DNA from: Chelatococcus reniformis
GTDB lineage: Bacteria > Pseudomonadota > Alphaproteobacteria > Rhizobiales > Beijerinckiaceae
NCBI RefSeq assembly: GCF_014640075.1
Contig: NZ_BMGG01000010.1
Location: forward strand, 186,001-250,000
Reading direction: 5' to 3'
DNA: 64,000 nucleotides
Shown here: one piece after another, positions 50,714 through 58,877 of the stretch
How the letters are laid out: every line of letters begins with the position of its first letter
How positions within the stretch are numbered: position 1 is the stretch's first letter
Notes under the pieces: generated by a model
The model's database searches: none
What the model was told of the DNA's origin: nothing
What the model saw: only the letters and a program-made list of their open reading frames with translations
Translations under genes and position numbers: made by a program

Positions 50714-52336
50714 TCAGCCTGGGCGAGCGGCCGCAGCCATGTCGCGTGCCCAACGATAGTCGGCCTTGCCGTTCGGGGCACGACGGACCTCGTCGACGGG
50801 CACGATCAGCCGCGGAACCTTGTAGCCGGCAAGGCGCGACCGCGACCAGGCCTCGAGATCGGGCGGTTGTTCGACCCCGGACCGGAGCGAAACGACGGCG
50901 GCGATCCGCTCCCCGAAGCGCTGGTCCTCGACGCCCACGACCAGGCAGTCTTCGACGTCCGGATGGGCCTTGACCGCCGCCTCGACCTCCTCGGGGAAGA
51001 TCTTCTCGCCGCCGCTGTTGATGCACAGCGAACCCCGGCCCAGGAAGACCAGGCTGCCGTCGGCCGCCACCTTGGCGAAGTCGCCGGGGAAGCTGTAGCG
51101 CACGCCGCCGATATCGCGGAACGTGATGGCGCTCTTCGCCGGGTCCTTATAGTAGCCGATCGGCGTCGAACCGCCGTTGCCGATCATCCCGATCTCGTCG
51201 GATCCCGGCGCGACCTCCCGGTCGTCGTCCGCGAAGACCTTCGTGGTCAGGTTCGGCTCGATCCGTGACAGCGCGGCCGCGGGGGTGGCGCGCGTGACCA
51301 CATTGCGGCCCATGCTGCCTTCGCTCGAGCTCATGAGGTCGAAAATGGTGACGTCGAGAAACGACAGCAGGCCGCGCTTGACCTCGTCCGAAAAGGCCAC
51401 GCCGGACGACTGGATGAAGCGGAGCGAGGTCAGGTCCGGTACCGTGCCGGTCTTCTGCCACGCCAGCAGGGTGTCGAGCAGGGGCCGCGCGAGGGCGTCG
51501 CCGACGATGGTGAGGTGCGTCACGCGCTCTTGCGCCACCAGCCGCCAGACCTTGGCCGGATCGAAACGCTGGTCCCGATAGGTCACGACCGTTCCCCCCA
51601 TGTGATGGGGGATGACCGCGCCCAGGAACATGCCAGTGCCGTGCATGAGGGGACAGGCGGTGAGGCTGACCGGCGCGAGGCCGTCCCGGTGCAAGCGGGC
51701 GACGATCCGGGCCAGCTCGGCGTGCGTCTGCGGCACGTCGAGGCCCGCGACCTGGTAGCCGAAGAGGTGGTTCTGCGAGAACGCGGCCTGATCGTACATG
51801 ACACCCTTCGGCAGTCCGGTGGTGCCGCCGGTGAAGAGCATGTAGATCGCGTCGTCGCTGAGCTGACGGTGGGGCAGGGGGACCGAAGCCGCGATGATCT
51901 CCTCGTAGCGCAGTGCCCCTTGCAGATGCCTGCCGGAGCCGTCGTCCACCTCGATCAGAAGTTTGAGCTTGGGCACCGACGCGCGGACCGCGCCGACCCG
52001 CTCGGCGAAAGCGGCATCGAAGAAGAGCGCCTCCGCATCCGCGTAGTCGAGCAGGTACGTCAGCTCGGAATCCACGTAGCGATAGTTCACGTTCACTGGA
52101 ACGCCGCCCATCTTCATGATGGCATAGTGCGCTTCGAGGTATTCGTTGCTGTTGTGGGCGTAGAGACCGATCTTGTCCCCCTCGCGCAGGCCGGCATCGA
52201 CGAGGGCCGCAGCGAGGCGAGCCGCCCGCTCCTCGTACTGGCGCCAGGTGCGGCGGACGTCGCCGTTGGCCACGGCGATCCGATCCGGAATGGCCTCCCC
52301 CACGGTGCGCCACACATTCGCGTAATGCCAGGTCAT
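50714..52336 (-). CDS. AMP-forming acyl-CoA synthetase
   Basis: This 540-aa ANL ligase has the P-loop MLFTGGTTGLPKGVMYD, SSSEGSMGRNV, the hinge SFPGDFAKVAADGSLVFLGRGSLCINSGGEKIFPEEVE and the catalytic Lys in RAPNGKADYRWARDMA. It resembles fatty-acid-CoA ligases of catabolic clusters. I prefer the ATG at 52336, preceded by GGGGACC. A GTG at 52366 is an alternative. It is in one operon with the binding protein upstream (34-bp gap). The 3' end abuts the activator palindromes. Confidence 0.9.
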   Translation of the reverse strand: MTWHYANVWRTVGEAIPDRIAVANGDVRRTWRQYEERAARLAAALVDAGLREGDKIGLYAHNSNEYLEAHYAIMKMGGVPVNVNYRYVDSELTYLLDYADAEALFFDAAFAERVGAVRASVPKLKLLIEVDDGSGRHLQGALRYEEIIAASVPLPHRQLSDDAIYMLFTGGTTGLPKGVMYDQAAFSQNHLFGYQVAGLDVPQTHAELARIVARLHRDGLAPVSLTACPLMHGTGMFLGAVIPHHMGGTVVTYRDQRFDPAKVWRLVAQERVTHLTIVGDALARPLLDTLLAWQKTGTVPDLTSLRFIQSSGVAFSDEVKRGLLSFLDVTIFDLMSSSEGSMGRNVVTRATPAAALSRIEPNLTTKVFADDDREVAPGSDEIGMIGNGGSTPIGYYKDPAKSAITFRDIGGVRYSFPGDFAKVAADGSLVFLGRGSLCINSGGEKIFPEEVEAAVKAHPDVEDCLVVGVEDQRFGERIAAVVSLRSGVEQPPDLEAWSRSRLAGYKVPRLIVPVDEVRRAPNGKADYRWARDMAAAARPG

Positions 52337-52370
52337 CGGCTCGGTCCCCACAGCCGCACGGCGCACACGC

Positions 52371-53591
52371 CTAATCGGCGATCGTGTGCTCGGATAGTTC
52401 CCAGTCCTGGCCGGTATAGCGGCCCATGTAGAAGGTCGTCACGGGCTCGTAATCGGTCGCCGTCACGGCAAGCGTCAACCCCGGCAGCAGATAGGGCGTG
52501 CGCATGCCCTTGAGATCGGTCGCCTGCTTCAGCAGGTTGGCGCGGGTGAGGTCGTCGCCGCACCGGCGAAGCACCTCGCTCAGCAGCACGGCACCTGAAT
52601 AAGCATAGAAGCCGGTGTCGTCGGCGGGATCGACGGTGGGCACGTACTTGGCGCGGAACGCCTGATAGGCCTGAACCTCCGCGTCGTCGTGCCAGCGCGG
52701 GCTGCCGACGCGCTTGTTCGACTGGATGGCGATCAGACCCTTGGCATTCTCCGGCCCTGCGGCCTTGATCATCATGCCGCTCGCGGACGCGCTCATCATG
52801 TACTGGAGCGGCTTCCAGCCGAGCTCGGCCACCTTCTTGATCGACTGCGAGGCGAACTTGCCGACGGTGACGTTGAAGAAGACGTCGGCTCCCGAGTTCG
52901 ACAGCTTCACGAGCTGCGAATCCAGCGTCGGGTCGGTCGCATCGTAGGTGGCTTCGCTGACGATCATCGTCGCGGCCTTATCGCCCAGCACCTCCCTGAA
53001 GTTGCTAACGAAATCGCGACCCAGGTCGTCATTCTGCGAGAGGATGGCAACCTTCGCATCGGGCTTGTTGTTGAGCAGCCAGCGGGCGAACACCCTCCCT
53101 TCCGTCGAGTAGAGGGGTACCCCGGGCGTGGACCAGGGGAACTTGTCCGGCTGGTTCCACCTCGACGCGCCCGAGCTCACCATGAGCTGCGGGATCTTCT
53201 TTGCATTCAGATACTTCTGCACAGCGCTCTGGGTCGCCGTGCCCATCGAGTTGAAGGTGAACAGGACGCCCTCGCCTTCGATCAGCCGACGGGTGGCTTC
53301 CACGGTCTTGGGTGGACTGTAGCCGTCGTCGAGGCTGATCAGGTTCACCTTGCGACCGTTGATGCCGCCCCGCTGGTTCAACTGCTCGAAGTAGGCGCTC
53401 TGGATGCGCCCGACCACGCCGCTGTAGGATGCGGGCCCGCTATAGGCAAGCGTCTGCCCGATCTTGACCTCGGTGTCGGACGCGCCCTCGTCGTACCTCT
53501 TGTCGGCGGCTGCCGCCGGAAGGCCGGACGACAGCCCCGCAGCCAAAATGACAGACGCCAACAAACGGCGGCGACCAAGCCTCACTCGCAT
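52371..53591 (-). CDS. LivK-like periplasmic substrate-binding protein
   Basis: This 406-aa HAAT-type receptor has a signal peptide with a twin-Arg-like stretch (LGRRRLLASVILAAGLSSGLPAAAAD) and a mature start EVKIGQTLAYSGPASYSG. It shares length and many blocks with the protein at 23662-24882, for example LDDGYSPPKTVEATRRLIEGEGVLFTFNSMGTA. No transporter genes follow. A CoA ligase does, so the ligand is probably an organic acid. A palindromic operator lies just upstream of the ATG. Confidence 0.9.
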   Translation of the reverse strand: MRVRLGRRRLLASVILAAGLSSGLPAAAADKRYDEGASDTEVKIGQTLAYSGPASYSGVVGRIQSAYFEQLNQRGGINGRKVNLISLDDGYSPPKTVEATRRLIEGEGVLFTFNSMGTATQSAVQKYLNAKKIPQLMVSSGASRWNQPDKFPWSTPGVPLYSTEGRVFARWLLNNKPDAKVAILSQNDDLGRDFVSNFREVLGDKAATMIVSEATYDATDPTLDSQLVKLSNSGADVFFNVTVGKFASQSIKKVAELGWKPLQYMMSASASGMMIKAAGPENAKGLIAIQSNKRVGSPRWHDDAEVQAYQAFRAKYVPTVDPADDTGFYAYSGAVLLSEVLRRCGDDLTRANLLKQATDLKGMRTPYLLPGLTLAVTATDYEPVTTFYMGRYTGQDWELSEHTIAD

Positions 53592-53605
53592 AGCGACCTC
53601 CCGAT

Positions 53606-53641
53606 CTTACGCATGCGTAAGTTCATTGACGCCTGTGTAAC
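53606..53641. promoter_or_regulatory. CTTACGCATGCGTAAG operator and a degenerate second copy
   Basis: A perfect 16-bp palindrome lies at 53606-53621, only 14 bp before the binding-protein ATG. A second copy at 53626-53641 (minus strand GTTACACAGGCGTCAA) matches it at 11 of 16 bases, with centres 20 bp apart. The regulator is not obvious in the window. Confidence 0.65.
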
Positions 53642-53753
53642 AATGCTCCGGGGCCTGTCAATCCGGGACTACTGAGACCGCGCCGCGAGCGGGGGCGTCG
53701 AGGCCGTGGCGCGGCGGGTGGGGATTGGTCGGGGGGCTGATGCGATCGCTCGC

Positions 53754-55073
53754 CTACGCTCGCCGCAGATGCCGTTCGACCATGGCGGCGCATTGCAGGC
53801 GGATGTCCGGGACGGCGGTGATCTCCCACAGGGCTGCGCGGGTGACCGGGCCGACACCGTAGACGCGCGGCGAGACTCGGCCGTCGCGGCCGACGACGGC
53901 ACCGTCGCCCGCCACGTCGAGGCCGAGGCCGAGCGCATCGGGCCGCGCCCCGCCGCGGGAGACGAGGTCCCGCAGCACGGGGTTGGACCCGAGTGGATGG
54001 CAGCTCACGCCGGTGCAATCGAAGCAGCGGTCCACGTCGACGATGCGGACCGCGCCGGAGCCGCGCTGGCGCACGGCGACCCGCAGGCGCCCCGCCGCCG
54101 CCTCCTCGCCGGCAATGCGCCCGGCGATCACGGTGAGCTTGCCGCTGGCGAGCGCCTCTTCCACCACCTGAGCGATCTGGGGCGCCGTGCGATGGCGGTG
54201 GCTGTCCCACCAGGGCCGCAGATGGGTCAGGAAGCGTCGGCGCTGCGCCACCGACCAGCTTTGCCATAGCTTCTGGCTGTGCGGCCGGAGCCCATCGACC
54301 ACGTCGCGCCAATCGCGGCCTTGCTCGCGCGCATCACGGACGAGGCGGCGCACCCAGCCCAGGGTCTGCGACATCTCCGCTCCGAACGGCACGCCCGCGG
54401 CATCGATGGGGAGCGCTGCGCTCTGCCGGTGCACCTGCGGCAGTTGCCCGCGCCGCGACAGCGCGATGATCGGCCCACGGTGGCGGCGGGCCGCCAGGGC
54501 AATGAAGAGGTCGACCATGCCGAGGCCGGTGCCGCGGATCAGCACCGTATCGTCCGGCACGACCTCGTCGACCGAGACCGCCGAGACCGGCGCGTCATAG
54601 CCCACGGCCAGGAATGCCGTGGTGCCCGCATGGCGGCTGCCGTCCGCCAGGCGGGCTTCCACGCCGGCCTCGGTCTCGACGAGCGCCTGGCACTCGCCTT
54701 CGACGCGGCGGAAGCGGTCGCCTGCTCCGGCGAGTTGCTCCAGCGTGTGCCGCAGATAATGGGCGTAACGGCTGCGCTGGGCGAAATGGAAGCCGTCGAT
54801 GCCGCCGTCGGTCGGGCCGTCCCCGTGCCGGAGCCAGCGACTAAAGTGCTCCGGGTCGTCGGCGAACATGCTCATGCTGTGCGCCCGCACGTTGAGCAGA
54901 TGGCCGGGGTGATCGGTGGAATAGGCGAGGCCGCGGCCGACCTGCTCGCGCCGTTCGATCAGCGTGATGCGGATGTCCACCTCAGGCCGCCGCAGCAGAT
55001 GACAGGCGAGGATCACGCCGCTGGCGCCGCCGCCGATGATCAGGAGCGCCCCGGGCGCCGTCGTGCCGGTCAT
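53754..55073 (-). CDS. FAD/NAD(P)-binding protein (NAD_binding_9 type)
   Basis: This 439-aa flavoprotein has an N-terminal dinucleotide-binding motif (LLIIGGGASGVILACHLLRRPEVDIRITLIE) and GRGLAYSTDHPGHLLNVRAHSMSMFADDPEHFSRWL, characteristic of a family of uncharacterised FAD/NAD(P) proteins. A second nucleotide-binding segment is VLIRGTGLGMVDLFIALAARRH. The ATG at 55073 gives the family length; the frame continues upstream into unrelated sequence. It is divergent from the TRAP transporter operon. The function is unknown; oxidation or hydroxylation roles have been suggested for relatives. Confidence 0.8.
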   Translation of the reverse strand: MTGTTAPGALLIIGGGASGVILACHLLRRPEVDIRITLIERREQVGRGLAYSTDHPGHLLNVRAHSMSMFADDPEHFSRWLRHGDGPTDGGIDGFHFAQRSRYAHYLRHTLEQLAGAGDRFRRVEGECQALVETEAGVEARLADGSRHAGTTAFLAVGYDAPVSAVSVDEVVPDDTVLIRGTGLGMVDLFIALAARRHRGPIIALSRRGQLPQVHRQSAALPIDAAGVPFGAEMSQTLGWVRRLVRDAREQGRDWRDVVDGLRPHSQKLWQSWSVAQRRRFLTHLRPWWDSHRHRTAPQIAQVVEEALASGKLTVIAGRIAGEEAAAGRLRVAVRQRGSGAVRIVDVDRCFDCTGVSCHPLGSNPVLRDLVSRGGARPDALGLGLDVAGDGAVVGRDGRVSPRVYGVGPVTRAALWEITAVPDIRLQCAAMVERHLRRA

Positions 55074-55280
55074 TGGATCCTCTGGCCGGAACCGCCGCCT
55101 TGCAGGACCGCAACAGGTCCGCGAGGCGCCCCTCCAGCAAGAGAGATAGAGCGGGACCAGAGGAGGGCGAGAGGCCGGCCCCCGACAGCGGTCCGAAAGG
55201 CGAGGTTGAGGTGGGCGCCGCCGGCGTGGAACAATGCGGCAAAGGCCGGCGGCGCTCCGGCCCGCTGGGAGGTCTCGAAG

Positions 55281-56234
55281 ATGGACGGCAGAGGTGTGGG
55301 GCGGTTGATCGGCGTGCTCGCCGTGGCAATGCTCGGGGCGTTGCCCGCCCGGGCCGACGAGTTCGTCAATATCCTGACCGGCGGCACCTCCGGCGTCTAC
55401 TACCCCATGGGCGTCGCCATCTCGAAGATCATCGGCGAGAAGGTGCCGGGCACCCGCCCGTCCGTGCAGGCCACCAAGGCTTCGGTGGAGAACCTCGTGC
55501 TGCTCCAGCAGGGCAAGGGCGAGATCGCCTTTTCGCTCGGCGACAGCGTCGTCTTCGCTTGGCAGGGCAATGAGGAGGCCGGCTTCAAGAACAAGCTCGG
55601 CAAGCTGCGCGGGCTCGCGGCGATCTATCCCAACTACATCCAGGTCGTGGCATCGAAGGGCTCCGGCATCCGCACGCTGGCCGATCTCAAGGGCAAGCGG
55701 CTGTCGGTCGGGGCGCCGAAGTCGGGCACCGAGCTCAACGCGCGCGCCATCCTGCAAGGCGCAGGCCTGAGCTATGCAGACCTCGGCAAGGTGGAATACC
55801 TGCCGTTCTCCGAATCGGTGGAATTGATGAAGAACCGCCAGCTCGATGCGACGTTGCAGTCGGCAGGCCTCGGCGTCTCGTCGCTACGCGACCTGGCCAC
55901 GGCCGTCGACATCGTCGTCGTCGAGATCCCGCCCGCGGTCGTCGACAAGGTCGGGCAGCCCTACGTCAAGGCGGTGATACCCGCCGGCACCTATACGGGC
56001 CAGGACAAGGCGGTCGAGACTGCGGCCGTGGTCAACTTCCTGGTCACGCGCGCCGACCTCTCCGACGATGCCGTATTCGCCATGACAAAGGCGATCTTCG
56101 ACAACCTGCCGGAGCTGCAGGCCGCCCACAGCGCCGCCAAGGAGATCACCCTGGAGGGGGCGCTCAAGGGCATGCCGATCCCGGTGCATCCGGGTGCGGC
56201 CAAATACTTCGCCGGGAAGGGCGTCAGCCAGTGA
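55281..56234 (+). CDS. TAXI-family TRAP transporter solute-binding protein
   Basis: This 317-aa periplasmic receptor has a signal peptide (RLIGVLAVAMLGALPARADE) and the TAXI family start FVNILTGGTSGVYYPMGVAISKIIGEKVPG, then GKGEIAFSLGDSVVFAWQG and YIQVVASKGSGIRTLADLKGKRLSVGAPKSGTELNARAIL. TAXI receptors feed TRAP permeases with organic acids such as glutamate or 2-oxoglutarate. The ATG at 55281 follows GGGAGG. The permease gene overlaps by 4 bp. Confidence 0.93.
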   Translation: MDGRGVGRLIGVLAVAMLGALPARADEFVNILTGGTSGVYYPMGVAISKIIGEKVPGTRPSVQATKASVENLVLLQQGKGEIAFSLGDSVVFAWQGNEEAGFKNKLGKLRGLAAIYPNYIQVVASKGSGIRTLADLKGKRLSVGAPKSGTELNARAILQGAGLSYADLGKVEYLPFSESVELMKNRQLDATLQSAGLGVSSLRDLATAVDIVVVEIPPAVVDKVGQPYVKAVIPAGTYTGQDKAVETAAVVNFLVTRADLSDDAVFAMTKAIFDNLPELQAAHSAAKEITLEGALKGMPIPVHPGAAKYFAGKGVSQ

Positions 56235-58369
56235 GCCTGGCGGACGGGGGCCGGGCCGGCCCGGGAGCCGCGCCGCCCCAGCCGATCGACGATTTGGAGC
56301 ACGGGCTGCCGCCCGGATTCGGCCCGGGCGGGGCGGGCCGCGTGCTGTTCCTGATCGCCATTGCCTTCTCCACTTTTCAGATCGTCACCGCGCTCTACGC
56401 CTTCCTGCCGAGCCAGGTGCTGCGGACCGTGCACGTGGGCTTCCTCGTGCTGGTCGGTTGGGCCCTGGTCGGCAATCATGCCGGCCGCGCCGGTGTTCGC
56501 TTCGCCTGCTGGGCCGTAGGGCTGGCGGGCTTTGCGGCCGGCCTCTACCACTGGGTGTTCTACACGGACCTGGTGAATCGGGCGGGCGACATGACCACCG
56601 CCGACATCGTCGTCGGCCTCGTCGCGCTGCTGACCCTGTTCGCCATCGCCTGGCGGCTGATGGGCGCGGCGCTCCCCGTCATCTGTCTGGCGTTCGTGGC
56701 CTACGCCCTGTGGGGCCAGTATCTGCCCGCGCCCTTCGACCACCGTTCGTTCGACTGGCAGCAGGTGCTCGAGCAGATGAGCTTCGGCACCGAGGGCATC
56801 TACGGCACCCCGACCTTCGTCTCGGCCACCTACATCTACCTCTTCGTGCTGTTCGGCGTCTTCCTCGAGAAGGCCGGCATGATCCAGCTCTTCAACGACA
56901 TCGCCATGGGGCTGTTCGGCCGCGCCAAGGGCGGCGCCGCCAAGGTCTCCGTCTTCTCCTCGGCGCTGATGGGCATGATCTCCGGTTCGGGCGTCGCGAA
57001 TGTCGTCACCGTGGGCCAGTTCACCATCCCGCTGATGAAGCGCAGCGGCTACTCCTCGTCCTTCGCCGGGGGGCTGGAGGCGACGGCATCGATGGGCGGC
57101 CAGATCATGCCCCCGGTGATGGGCGCGGTCGCCTTCATCATGGCCGAGAACATCGGCGTTCCCTACACGGACATCGTCAAGGCGGCCGCCCTGCCGGCCG
57201 TTCTCTACTTCGCCTCCGCCTTCTGGATGGTGCATCTGGAGGCGGGGTTGCGGGGCCTGCGCGGGCTCAGAGCGGACGAGCTGCCGAACCCGATCGCCTC
57301 GCTCAAGCGGCGGTGGCATCTGTTGATCCCGCTCGGCGTCCTCATCTACCTTCTGACTGCCGGCTACACCCCCCTGTTCGCCGGGGCCGTCGGCCTTGCG
57401 CTGACCGCGGTGATGATCCTCGCCGCCGGCGGCTCACCGCTCATCCCCTCGTCGGCCGGCCGCATCGTGTTCTGGGTCGCCATCGGGCTTGCTGCGGGCT
57501 CCTTCGTCGAGTTCGGCCCGCTCGCGCTCGTGGCGGTCGTCGCTGCGCTGGTGGCGCTCAACGCCGTGACCCGCGGCGGGCGCGCGACGCTGGCGCTGTG
57601 CCGGGACGCGCTTGCCGACGGGGCGCGCCAGGCGCTGCCGGTCGGGCTCGCCTGCGCCATCGTCGGCACGGTGATCGGGGCCATGACGCTCACCGGCGCC
57701 GGCGCGATCTTCGGCAACTTCGTCGTCACCCTGGGCCGGGACAACCTGTTCCTGTGCCTGGTGTTGGTGATGGTGACATCGATCATCCTGGGCACTGGAC
57801 TGCCGACGATCCCCACCTACATCATCACCGCCTCGGTGGCGGCGCCTGCGCTGCTCAAGCTCGGCGTGCCGCTCATCGTCAGCCACATGTTCGTGTTCTA
57901 CTACGGCATCATCGCCGACCTGACGCCCCCGGTCGCGCTGGCGGCGCTGGCGGCGGCACCCATCGCCAAGGCCTCGCCCGACGCCATCGGCTGGCAGGCG
58001 ACGCGCATCGCCATCGCCGGGTTCCTGATCCCGTTCATGGGCGTCTACGAACCCGCCCTGATGCTGCAGGAGGGCGGTGCCGTCGCCGCGGCCTACGGCT
58101 ATCCGGTGGAGGTGGCGCTCGCCTTCGCCAAGGCGTCCGCCACCGTGGGCGTCACCGGCGTCGCTGCCATCGGCTACCTTTTCGTCCGCACGACGCTGAT
58201 CGAGCGGTTCGCGTCGGCGGCCGCCGCGCTGCTGTTCATTTCGCCGTTCGGGGGGAGCGACTGGATCGCGCTCGCGCTCGCGCTCGCCGTCGTTGCCGCG
58301 CAGTGGTGGCGGCGGCCGAGCGGCCCGGGCGCGTCGGCGGACGCGGCGCCGCTCCGGCAGGCTCCGTGA
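56231..58369 (+). CDS. TRAP transporter fused (4TM-12TM) permease
   Basis: This 712-aa membrane protein combines the small and large TRAP subunits (DctQ-like plus DctM-like) in one chain, as usual for TAXI systems. Many hydrophobic helices are present. Signature loops are GSGVANVVTVGQFTIPLMKRSGYSSSFAGGLEATASMGGQIMPPVMGAVAFIMAENIGVPY and a second half GTGLPTIPTYIITASVAAPALLKLGVPLIVSHMFVFYYGIIADLTPPVALAA. It starts at a GTG in a GTGA overlap with the receptor gene. Transport is sodium- or proton-driven. Confidence 0.93.
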   Translation: MSLADGGRAGPGAAPPQPIDDLEHGLPPGFGPGGAGRVLFLIAIAFSTFQIVTALYAFLPSQVLRTVHVGFLVLVGWALVGNHAGRAGVRFACWAVGLAGFAAGLYHWVFYTDLVNRAGDMTTADIVVGLVALLTLFAIAWRLMGAALPVICLAFVAYALWGQYLPAPFDHRSFDWQQVLEQMSFGTEGIYGTPTFVSATYIYLFVLFGVFLEKAGMIQLFNDIAMGLFGRAKGGAAKVSVFSSALMGMISGSGVANVVTVGQFTIPLMKRSGYSSSFAGGLEATASMGGQIMPPVMGAVAFIMAENIGVPYTDIVKAAALPAVLYFASAFWMVHLEAGLRGLRGLRADELPNPIASLKRRWHLLIPLGVLIYLLTAGYTPLFAGAVGLALTAVMILAAGGSPLIPSSAGRIVFWVAIGLAAGSFVEFGPLALVAVVAALVALNAVTRGGRATLALCRDALADGARQALPVGLACAIVGTVIGAMTLTGAGAIFGNFVVTLGRDNLFLCLVLVMVTSIILGTGLPTIPTYIITASVAAPALLKLGVPLIVSHMFVFYYGIIADLTPPVALAALAAAPIAKASPDAIGWQATRIAIAGFLIPFMGVYEPALMLQEGGAVAAAYGYPVEVALAFAKASATVGVTGVAAIGYLFVRTTLIERFASAAAALLFISPFGGSDWIALALALAVVAAQWWRRPSGPGASADAAPLRQAP

Positions 58370-58390
58370 CCGCGAGGGGCCGCTGAGCCG

Positions 58391-58792
58391 ATGACCGTGA
58401 GTCTGTGCCTTCTGGCGGGCGGCGTGATCGTCAGGCTCGGCGTCGAGGCGGCGACATTGGCCTGGAGCCACTCGGTCGAGAAGATTCTGTGGGAGGAGGA
58501 TTGGCGTGCGACCCCCGCGGGCCTCGTCCTCGACCAGGCCCGCGTGCGCGGCTCTGGCGCCGGCATGGAGCCGCCGCCGGACGCCCGGCTCAGCAACGAC
58601 GTCTGGTCCTGGAGGCCGACCCTCGCGCCGCTACCGCAGGTCGTTATGCGCCGATCCGGTGCCACCGCCGACTGGCGCATCTGCGCCCGCGGCGCCTGCC
58701 GCGTCGTCGGCGATCTCGTGCCGCGCGACGCAGACCCGGTGCTGCTCGAGGCGTGCGGAGACGCGCACCCGCCCCGCTCTGGTCGCCGCTGA
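58391..58792 (+). CDS. DUF1850 protein of the TRAP-TAXI operon
   Basis: This 133-aa protein contains the typical DUF1850 segments: LAWSHSVEKILWEEDWRATPAGLVLDQARVRGSGAGMEPPPDARL, and later PLPQVVMRRSGATADWRICARGAC. DUF1850 genes regularly follow TAXI-TRAP permeases and are thought to assist the transporter, but the activity is undefined. The N-terminal hydrophobic segment (LCLLAGGVIVRLGVEA) could be a signal or anchor. It begins 21 bp after the permease stop. Confidence 0.87.
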   Translation: MTVSLCLLAGGVIVRLGVEAATLAWSHSVEKILWEEDWRATPAGLVLDQARVRGSGAGMEPPPDARLSNDVWSWRPTLAPLPQVVMRRSGATADWRICARGACRVVGDLVPRDADPVLLEACGDAHPPRSGRR

Positions 58793-58877
58793 TGTGGGGC
58801 GCCGTCGCGCCGTGCAATGTCCGTCGAGGCGGAGCGTCGAGGCGGTCAGCGCACGGTGGATGCCCGCGGCGGCCGCC

